From Diphasiastrum complanatum (lineage: Eukaryota; Streptophyta; Lycopodiopsida; Lycopodiales; Lycopodiaceae): 64,000 nt of DNA. Made by a program: the position numbers and the translations under genes. Below the pieces are notes generated by a model. That model did not search any database, was not told where the DNA came from, and saw nothing but the letters and a program-made list of their open reading frames with translations. Shown one piece after another: positions 32,249 through 42,800 of this stretch. How positions within the stretch are numbered: position 1 is the first letter of the stretch; every line of letters begins with the position of its first letter. The DNA is taken from NCBI GenBank assembly GCA_029204225.1, contig CM055095.1, forward strand, positions 74,019,501 to 74,083,500, given 5' to 3'.

Positions 32249-33776
32249 ATGTCTTTTAAACGTCAAAAGGCATATAAGACGAAGTACATGTGTTGTGTGT
32301 ATAATGAAAACTGCGGAAGCATAAAACGTCTTCAGAGCTATGCTCCACGATGAAATGGTGGTAGATGCCCAAAAATGTGCAAAAAGACAATAGATAAAAA
32401 CTTGGCATACAAATCAAAACCCCTCATTTTACCCACAGTATTGAATAGCATACTGTTAGCAATGAGCGATGTTCCATGATGAATTGTAGATGCCCCAAAG
32501 TGTGCCAAAATATCAAATAGAAAAGAACTTGGCATACAAATCAACACCTCCCTCATTTCACCCACAGTATTGAATAGCATACTGTTAGCAATGAGCGATG
32601 TTCCACGATGAATTGTAGATGCCCAAAAGTGTGCCAAAATATCAAATAGAAAAAAACTTGGCACACTTCTCATTTTGCCGACAGTACTTATTTTCTGTGA
32701 ATAGCAAACTCTTTCTTATCTTCACTAGGCACTGATCTCCGCGCAATCTCCTCCCAAAAACAACTCCTCTAGCATGGCTGTACTGCTACTGGGTCTCCTT
32801 CAGCATATGTATTTTAGACTTGTAGACATGGAGGTAATGATCAAGGTCAAGCATTGTGGTGGTACAAGATACTGAAATAATGACAGAGGACTCTTTGCTG
32901 GTTATTGGAGCTGCAACATGTACCATTTGTGTTGATGTTTTTGTTCCTTCTTACATGACATTTAGCAACTCATTATAACTTTTTTTTATTATTCTGAATT
33001 TGCAGAGGCATGCACATATGAGCGCTGTGCTATTGGATCAACATTCATTCCTGAGCTGCGGGGAAGATTTTTTGCAACAGAAAACTTTTTCTACACATCT
33101 GAGGTCTGTTCTTTTCTAGCTTTGTTATCTGTCCTTGATCTTGTGAGACAACCAAAAAAAAATATCTATCAGATAATCAGATTATGTAATGATAGGATGC
33201 TGCTAAAGCAAGGACTCTCATCTGGAATCCCATGAATTTTTTGTTGGAAGGTCTTAATCTCGTCTTAACTACCTTAAAATATGATTGCTTGACTTGTCCT
33301 GTGTAAGTCTTTGCAGCTTGAAAAAATTCCTAATTTAATCAAGTCTGTACTCTTTCTATCAATTGGACAATTGAACAAGAATATTCGTATTACAGTTTGT
33401 TTAATGGTCAACCAATCTTCTATTCTTTAAATACCCTGGTCAATTAAAAGAACGAGAATGCCTTCAAGGACATTTTTATGGGAAAAATATACAAAAATGG
33501 AATGAATGGTTTTTACACTGTGATTGCTCTTTCGTTTTGTTGTGCGCCAGAATTTATTAGAAAAGTGTGCTAAAGTCTGCCAACAAGATTGTGCTAGTAT
33601 CAGCCTGAAAAGTGCATTGGTTTCTGCCAAAATTTGATAGAAAGGTGTGCTGGAATCTGTTAACAAAATTATGCTAGAATCTGCTTGAAAAAGTGCGCTA
33701 GAACCTATTAAAAAGGTGTGCCCACTGCCCACTCCTCTTCTGATAAGTTCTGAACATAGAGTGTGCTGCTGCTGCG

Positions 33777-33819
<43 letters not shown>

Positions 33820-36800
33820 GTGGAGATGGCTCCACGCGGATCAGCTCCTGCTATCCCTCGCGCTCCAACCTCTCTCCCTCCACGTAGGACCACCCGCTCC
33901 CCCCCTCGCTGTTATCTCCTCTCTCGCTATTATCTCCCCTCCCCCCCTCGCTATTATCTCCTCCCCCCCCCCATCGCTGAACATAGCACACCCCCCATCG
34001 CTGGAAACATCTCCTCCATTGCTGAAAATAACACTCCCCTCGTTGAAAGCCACTCCTCCACCGCTGGAAACAGCACCCCCCTCGCTGAAGGTAGCACCCC
34101 CCTCGCTATAAAGACCATCTCTTCCTCCTCCCTCGCTGAAGCCCACACCACCCTTACCACCCTCGCTGCTGGATCAGACCCCTCGCTGCCTACTATTGTG
34201 CCCTCCTCGCTGTCCTCAGATCCTTCCTCAGATTTGCCCTCGCTGCATACAAATGATGTGGCACTCTCTTCTTCTTCTTCTTCCCCACCCTCACTCTCTT
34301 CCTTCTCTTCTTCTCTCTCTTCTGATGTTCCTCCCTTTCTTTCATCTTCTTCTTCTTCTGCCTCTTCCTCGCCTCCATTGATCTCCCACCCTATCGCTCT
34401 GGCCATCCCTACCGGCCCCCTTATCCCCATTTCCCAAGAACCCACAGCTCCCCAATCTGTGGTACCCATCCCACACACTCCCTCCAAATCAACTGAACTA
34501 TTTTCCTCCTGGGAGGCTGACCAAATGAAAGCCGATTTCCAGCTTTTGAAGCATGAACTGTCACAACTGAAGGAGGAATAGTGGTCTCCCTACTCAAGGA
34601 AAAAAATGTGTTGCAATCTAAAGTCGCTACATTAGAGCAGGTGATCAACACTAAGCAGGCTATAGCCTCGGAATCGACCACCACCATGATAAGGGAACTT
34701 GAGAGTAAAATTGAGCAGCACAAAGATTCATGGGCAGCAGTCTTGCAGAAAGGCACCAAGCCTAGTGCCCCCATCTCCTTCGTCATCTCAGCCACCATTT
34801 TGGAAGAGAGGTCAAGGGAGCAAAAGGCCCACAACATCAGAGTTTGCGGGATACCGGACACACAGGATGCCATTGCCGAAGGCACGAGATTTCTCGAGAC
34901 CACTCTAGGACATTTTACAGATGGGCTAGATACAGCTTGGAGGACCACCAGAGATGCAGCTACACTCATTATCCGTTTCACTTCTCTAGAGAGTCGCCGA
35001 GATGCTTTGCTGTGCAGAGCTAAGCTTCGTGGCACCACTATCTATATGGATGACGACCTCACATATATCCAGGTGGAGGAGAGGCATAAGGCCTTTCAGG
35101 CAGCCCGTGAGTCTGGCAGACGAGTCATTTACCGAGATGGACGAGTGCGCTTTCTTGATAGTGCACCTAGTAGATCCCAGTGCTAGGGATTTGGGGTGCC
35201 CGGGGGTGGGAGCACCCCGGGGCCCCATCCACACCACCTTCGGATTGGAGTGTGGAATTGTGCTGGCATACACTCGTCTTTTGCGGCAGGGGACCTTGTT
35301 GATTTTATTACAGGCAGAGATATATTATTCTTCATGGAGACACACGAGAGCCTAGAGCGAGGCCTTCCTTCTTTTCCTGGATACAGATGGGGCTCAGTAT
35401 TTCGACGAGAGAATAGATCTGCTAGTGGACGAGGTTCAGGTGGGGTCGCCTGCTTGTATAGAGAGGCTCTTCATTCGAGTATTGACTTCATCCGACATGA
35501 CTAGCAGGCCCGCTACATATGGACTTACATCGTGGGTCAGGATATTGGCTTGGATAGAGATCTTTTTATTGCAGCATGTTACTTTCCACCAGAGTCCTTG
35601 TCTTTTGCTGAGGGTATTGGATCTCCATATCAGGACCTCTCATCAGATATTATCAGATTCTCAGAGCGGGGGACATATTCTTCTCACAGGGGATTTTAAT
35701 GCTTGGACATCTTCACGACAGACAGAGTTCTTTGACATCACTGATCAGCATTTGATCTCACTTACATGCCACTATACCGGCAGTCCTTGGCTTCACTTCT
35801 ACACTCCTTTCCTCATGACAGTCTAGTCGACGCCCAGGCTGATTTTCTCACCACCTCTCTCCACACGGCCGCATCACTAACCCTCCCCACAAAACCCCAC
35901 CCCAGAAAGACCCGACGCACACCTCGACCACTACACCCTCCTTGGTACGATACCGAGTGTTGTTCTCTCCATCAGTCAGTAACCTATTCACGCATCCACG
36001 CCCCACATCTGCTTCGATCTTCCCGACGCTCCTACCATCGTGCTCTCCGCCGTAAGAAGCGTTCCCATGATGATTCTGAAGGGAAACGCCTCATTGACCT
36101 TCTTTTCAGCTCTTCTTCGGGCGCTTTTTGGCGTGAGTTCATTCCTCGCTCTCCACCACCTCTCCTGGAGGACCTCCGCATTCGGACTGATTATGCTACC
36201 AGCCTGTACACGGTCCCTACCGACTCACCTATCTCCATATCTCCACGGCCATCTGAGTTCTCCTTCTTCACATCTAACATGGTACTTGCAGCCATTAAGA
36301 AGATGAAGTCCCATAGGGCCAAAGACATCGAAGACCTTGAATCTGAACTCCTTTCCCATGCCTCTGACTTACTCGCCCCCACTAACTCTGCAGTTGTTTC
36401 CGGTTTCCCATCCTCTTGGTGCACTAACATTATCCACCCCATCCATAAGAATGGTGACCCCATGATTCCGAGTAACTACCGCACCATAATGATCGGGCAT
36501 GTCCTGGCAAAACTATATGGTACTATATTACAGTCTGTTGTGAGCTCAGTGGCGGAGACTAGGAGACTACATGCCATGGGTCAGGCTGGTTTTCGAGCCC
36601 ATTATTCTACTGCTGATCACATCTTCACACTACGTGCCTTGATTGAGGAGGCTAAGCACAGAGAGAGAGGGTTTATTGTTGTTTTGTGGACTTCAGGAAA
36701 GCCTTTGACTCTGTTCCTCGCTCATTGCTCATCCAGAGACTTCAAGACCTCGGCTTCTCCACCGACATTGTTCTTGCTGTGATGGCACTTTATGAGCGTG

Positions 36801-39800
36801 TCCTGGGCTGTTTCCGACATAGCAGTGGCATATCTGATCACATCTGGAGCACTATTGGGGTGAAGCAGGGTTGTTCCCTCTCACCAGTCCTCTTTGGCTT
36901 GTATATTGATGAGTTGGAGAGAGTCATTACACAGGGTGGTGGTCCTGGCTGCAGGCTTGGTGACATCTTGATTGCTATCCTCCTTTATGCCGATGATGTG
37001 GTATTGGTCTCACCGACCAGAGAGGGTCTACAGTGACAGTTGGATTGCTTGCATGAGTTTGACCAGATGGGGCCTAGGGGTGAACATTGGGAAGACCAAG
37101 GTTATGGTCTTCAACAATTCAAGAGCATTCATGCAGCGACAAGAGCTTACTTTGGGTGGGCAGGTTCTAGAGGTGGTCCCTTCATATACATACCTGGGGG
37201 TCCTTTTCTTGGGTCCTACTTTTAGCATGAGACAGGCCGCTACCACTCGATTGGGGAAGGGACATGCTTCCCTTGTTCAGCTAGAGCGATTTTGCTTCCG
37301 GAAGTCCATCCAGGATGCTCGCAGTAAGTGTCGCCTCTTTGATACCATTGTTACTCCCACGGTTTTATATGCAACAAAGACAAGGTGTACAAGTCTCCCT
37401 TCTTCACACCGGGCCAGTCTCTCACGATTACAGACCACCACGCTAGCTCGGTTGATTCGAGTGAAGCCTTCTGTTCCACATGAGATTCTCCTAGCCGAGT
37501 TTGCAGTTCCACCTATACAGATCAAGGCAGTTCGTCAGCTCATCACCTATATACAGAGGATACAGGTGTTACCAGAGATAGACAGGCGATACATACAGGT
37601 TGCACTATCCTCTTCACAACGTCTTCACGATCAGGGCTATAGGTTATTATTTCTCTCAGGCCTCTCACCTCCTACTTACATCATTTGGCATCTCCATCAC
37701 AGAGCTCCCCTCAGGCACACATCAGTATATCAGAGGCTTCCTCTATCGCACATATCTAGAGCGGACTTGGCGTAACCAGTTAGGGGTTAAGCTAGCTTTC
37801 TACCGGACTCATTTCTTGGAGCTAGATGCATCAGGGACCCTGGTCATGCCGCGCTACTTGGACTCGGGACTGTCACATTGCCTCAAATTCACATTGGGGC
37901 AGCTCAGGGTGTCCTCTCATCAGCTAGCTATTGAGATTGGGAGGTTCCATGGTATTCCTAGAGAGGAGCGGATTTGCCAGTTATGTTCTCTAGGTGAGGT
38001 GGAGTCTGAGGAGCACTTTTATCTTTACGTGCCCTGTATATTATGAGATAAGAGGGCGATATTATTGCCTGTTCCGAGGGATGCCTACCACTCTACGCTC
38101 TCTCATAGCTTATGAGGACCCACGGTGTGTCGCTCTGATAAATGTCCGAGCTTTAAGCTCCTATGTGACATGTACCTTTCCTTAGTCCTATGTACCTTAG
38201 GGTATTCAAAGCGCCCGAGCGAAAATCCAGTTCTTGGGCACGGGTTTCAGCAGGCCGATTCATACATCAGAATCCGATTCAAATAGTCCAGTTTGAAACA
38301 ACGGTTCGATCATCGAAACACGGTTCGATGAAACACTGGTAAACAACTCGTTTTCATGAAAAATAGGCCAAAACTTCAATTCTTGTTCAGAATTTTGGAA
38401 GTTGTCAGAAATCTTGAATATACACATTTGTACTTTCAGAAACAAATTGTACGGCCTGTACAACATATATTACTATCTGTGTGGCAATGTACTTTTTTGT
38501 TAAGTGTTTTTTAGGGTTTCTACCAATTCAAGTGCTAATTTAAGGTTTTGAATGTTAAATATATCATGAAAGTGGTAGTGGTGGAATGAGCATGCAAATT
38601 GAACACAAGCTTTCAATCTATTGTGCTTTTACAAAGGTCGTGATCTTTTGTGCAACAAGTCCTTTGATCGTCTATTTAGGATGTAAAGGGAGAGGTGAAA
38701 GGTGCTCAAGCAACAACTGTCTTTTTGTTTGAGCCTGCACACGGAGACCTTTTAGCCTCTTCTTTGAGGCCTTTGGGCCCAAAAATTACAAATTTAAGGT
38801 CTCAAACACGTTTGAAACGTCGAGGTTTCAAACTAGTTTGAAAATACATTCAGACGGATTTGTATGTAAGATTAGTTCCCCCAACACTACCTAAAGTTTA
38901 TCTTCTACATCTACACTAGAAGAAGTTCGTGAAGTCGGCATAATGTATCAAAACAAACATGGGAAGTAGATTAATCTAGCAATAGCTATCACCAAAACAT
39001 AGAGCACTCATGTAATCTCTTCAAATGAAATGTTGAAATTGTACAGATCTTGCAAAACGCTATGTAGATCTTATTTTGAAGATCACACACAGAGCTGCTG
39101 TTTTTCTGCAGTTATAGTACAAAGTACATACGTTCCCCAAACATTTGAAATTTTGTTCGAAACATTTCAAAATTAGTGCCCGAAATTTTCCCATGCTTTA
39201 TTGTTAGGCATTTCTCGATTTCTTGACACAGTCTCACAATTTTTTTGGTCCCTTTGTTAAACAAATTTTTCCCCCATTGCAGGCCTTTCTGTCTACACTG
39301 TCTTTTGCGGCATTCATGATTTGGAATTTCTTTGGTGGACCCGTTTCCCTGAAAAATACAGGGTAATTGTATAAATCAGTACATGGAAAATCGAGCCTGA
39401 CAATGACAGCTTTACAATTCGCGTAACCGGGCCAATTTTAAGGCCATAAAATATTTTACGGGCCATTTTTAAGGGTGCAAACTTTTCTCCAGCCACATTT
39501 TGAGTGGGCTGAAACCCATTTCTATAAGCAATGTTATGCTAGTTTGGAAACGTTTGAATGCTACATTGTCCAAGAACAAGATCAAAGTAGGACATAGTTG
39601 TCTGCTATCGATGAAAAGCAACAAAACTTTGATGATAAATTGGTTAATATTGAGACAATGCTTGAGGGGAGCTATGGTTGATCTGCAAAGGTTGACATGA
39701 TAGTTAGAGGGTTTATGTAGCTTGAAACACACAAGAACGAGCAATTGTAGCTCTTTCCAAATTTTCGTTGTATTGAGATTACTGTTTATTTTATGACCTG

Positions 39801-42800
39801 CCTATAAAGCCACGTCAAATATGATGTGTGGTCATTGTGACTTCATCATGAGAAGATGCTATGTCATATGTTGCTACTCTGCAATGTAGTTATCCTGAGT
39901 ATCAATCATGGATAGCTTTAGCACCTCAGCCACTACATCCTGAGTATCAATCATGGATAGCTTTAGCACCTCGGCCACCTAAACGACCAACTTTTTCACA
40001 ATATGTCATTGAGATCTGCAAAAAGCATGTGCTAAAGTGCAAAAGCCTAGATTATTTGGTTAGGGGCTGTTGGCAGCCACCTAGTGCCACTATTGCAATA
40101 CATTTCATAAGGTTGATGATGCGAAGGACTATGAGCTATTTGTTCACATTATTTCTGGAGTCTTCAGTGTGCCATGTACAACGCGTTTCATGAATTCCAC
40201 TCTTCCCTCCAAGTGATTGGAGGATTGAACTTACTGTGTTGGCTAGTTTTCTTTGCCCATTTGAGGAGATTTGTCGAGGGTAATGCAATTGCCGCATAAT
40301 CCAAGATACTTCACGTATGGTAAGGAAAATAGGCCGCTCACGAACCTTACGAACCTTACTTGGGTCTATTTTCCAGCCCATGGTTCGAAGTAATGTGACT
40401 GAGTTGTTTTAGTCTTGTTTGGAAGTATTCACACTTGGATTCTTTGGTGTAGAGCTTCTCCTGTCTTAATAACCTCAAGATGGTTTTGAGATGCTCATTA
40501 TGCTCCTTTAAGGTTCTACTATAGTTGAGAATATGATCTTACTTAGTACACTATTACAAACTTCCCCAAATATGGATGACGAAGATCATTAATCATTTGC
40601 ATGAAGGTCGCAAGATCATTCGTCAATCCGAACGACAACACTAAAAACTCATAATGGCCATATCTAGTCCTAAACCCAATTTTTGTCACATTCTCACTTT
40701 TAATTCGAATATGGTAATACCTTGATCTCAAATCGATTTTGGTGAAGTACCTTGCACCATGTGATTGGTCAATCAATTCATCAATTCGAGATAAGAGGTA
40801 TTTATTCTTAAGAGTTAGTTACTTTAATTTTTTATAATCTACACAAAGATGAGTTCCTCTGTTTATTTTATTAACCAATAAAATTGCACACCCCCAAGGG
40901 GACTTTTAGGCATTACATGGTCCATTATGGCATTTGTGAAAACTTCATCCTCCTCCTTGGTCCTCATCCTATAAGGATACAAGGATACAAGAGAGCTTCC
41001 AAGGAGAAGTTTAATACCATGGTCAACTATCCTAGACGGGTTAGAGTGAGAGGCATTCCGAATGCTGGAAAACCGCTAGAGGAGGCCAAGGATTTACTTG
41101 TCAATAAGCTTTCACACACAATTGAGGGTTTGAAACTGCTTGGAGAGGCAAATATGACGAGAATGTTTTATTTATTAAATTCCGGTCTCTCGTACATCGT
41201 AATGCTTCCTTGAAACTTAGAGCCAGGTTGAAAGGGACCTTTATTTTTATAGATGATGATTTAACTCATACCCAATGGCTAGCAAGGAAAAAAATCATAC
41301 AAGAAGCTAAGGAAAAAGGGCAACGGGTGGTGTTTATTGACGGCAAGCCACGATACTATGAATGCTCACTATACGGAATCGGGGCTCCCGGGCATGGAAG
41401 CAGCCCGAGATCCCCTATGACGCTTCGTATTGGATTTTGGAAATGTAATGGCTTCCTCTCTTCCTCTTCTGCAGGTGACCTACAATTCTATCTTGCTCGT
41501 ACGGATATTTTACTTCTAGCAGAGACTCATGAGTCTCGATTTCGTCCTGTTCCTATGGTGGCAAATTTCTTTTGGCACTCGGTATTTAGACCATTTCTAC
41601 GGGGGAGGACCTCCAGAGGCTCAGGTGGAGTGGCATGCTGTTGTACAGGGACTGGTATAGTCATACTCTTAAGATGGTTAAGCAAGACCCGTATGCACGT
41701 TTTATATGGCTACAAAAAGTTGGGCATTCTTTAGGTTTGGCCAAAGATATCTTCTTGGCAGTATGTTATTTTGCTCCTCAGACCTCGACATTTGCAGACC
41801 ATGGTGGGGACCCTTTTTAGGTTTTGTCAGAGGATATTGCCATCTTTTCTCTCAGGGATTATGTTCTTTTAGCGGGGGACTTTAATGCACGCACGGCCAC
41901 CGGACAGACGGAATTCCATGCAGTGACGAATTATCTCCAACTTCATATTTTGGATACAGGTCTCTAGAGCGAACTTCTCATGATGGGGCTACCCCTTCTA
42001 TAGCATTTGGTGAGCAGCTACTCTGGATTACTGAGGCACATTCCTTGGTTATTCTGAACGGTTTATCGCAGTGGCCAGATTCCAGCAGCTTTCACTTGTC
42101 ATCCCCATGGAGGTGGGCATAGTGTGGTGGACTACTTCATTGATTCGCCAGCCTTGATTATAGAAGCTATGATCCGTGGTTGGTGTCGAGAAGCTCTGGT
42201 AGCTCTGGAGGCTCGTGTAGATCTCGCAGGAGGTGGTGGCTGAGTGCGCTGGGCCTTCTCCTTCACAGGTAATGTAGAAAGGTAACAATCTGAAACAAAG
42301 CCTCTACCACCATGGGAAGTGAAGCGAACTCCGCCAAAAGGATCTCATGAGGAACTGATGGCTTCGCACGAATCATCCTCCCTAACATGGTGATTTGCAG
42401 GCGAGTGATATCTCTCCAAGTACCCTGAGATAATCCTGGGCACCAAACCTCCGCTGAGTGCATAGCCATTGGCAAGACCGCGGTAGAGAAAAGGTGGTCT
42501 CTAGAAGTAGGATCATGAATATGGTAAGTAGTACACACTCTCTCCATATGTACCAAGGCAGCATGCCCCTTAGGCAAGCGAGATAGAGCAGTAGAGCGGA
42601 AAGTGAATGACCTTGGTCTTAGCAATATTCACGGTCAGGCCCCACACTAAGCAAAAGCCATAGAGAGCATCAAGATGTCGCTGTAACCCAGAGGCTGAAG
42701 AGGATAGCAATGCCACATCGTCCGCATACAGTAGGATAGGAATAATAACATCAACAAGTGGACATCCATCACCACCCTCCTCCTTGATGATCTGCTCTAG

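Larger units (their letters stand above)
30823..33005 (+). other. Apyrase intron (2.2 kb)
   Basis: AT-rich. It holds a GA tract with LINE 3' end (32,171-32,290) and 130-bp tandem repeats (32,335-32,690). It ends with a T-rich tract and TTTGCAG. Confidence 0.7.
33540..38165 (+). mobile_element. LINE copy 5, longest copy with both ORFs
   Basis: The plus strand contains the subrepeated 5' region, TC tract, ORF1 (33,826-35,186) and ORF2 (about 35,190-38,160). The usual 3' UTR with the TC tail is missing: sequence diverges soon after LIAYEDPRC near 38,130. It lies in the apyrase intron between 33,103 and 43,948, in the gene's orientation. ORF1 has one break. ORF2 has an endonuclease deletion and several frameshifts and stops. 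Confidence 0.85.

Noticed and set aside
33841-34487. Long minus-strand frames rich in Gly and Glu opposite LINE copy 5 ORF1
   Set aside because: Antisense shadow of the Ser/Pro-rich low-complexity part of ORF1.
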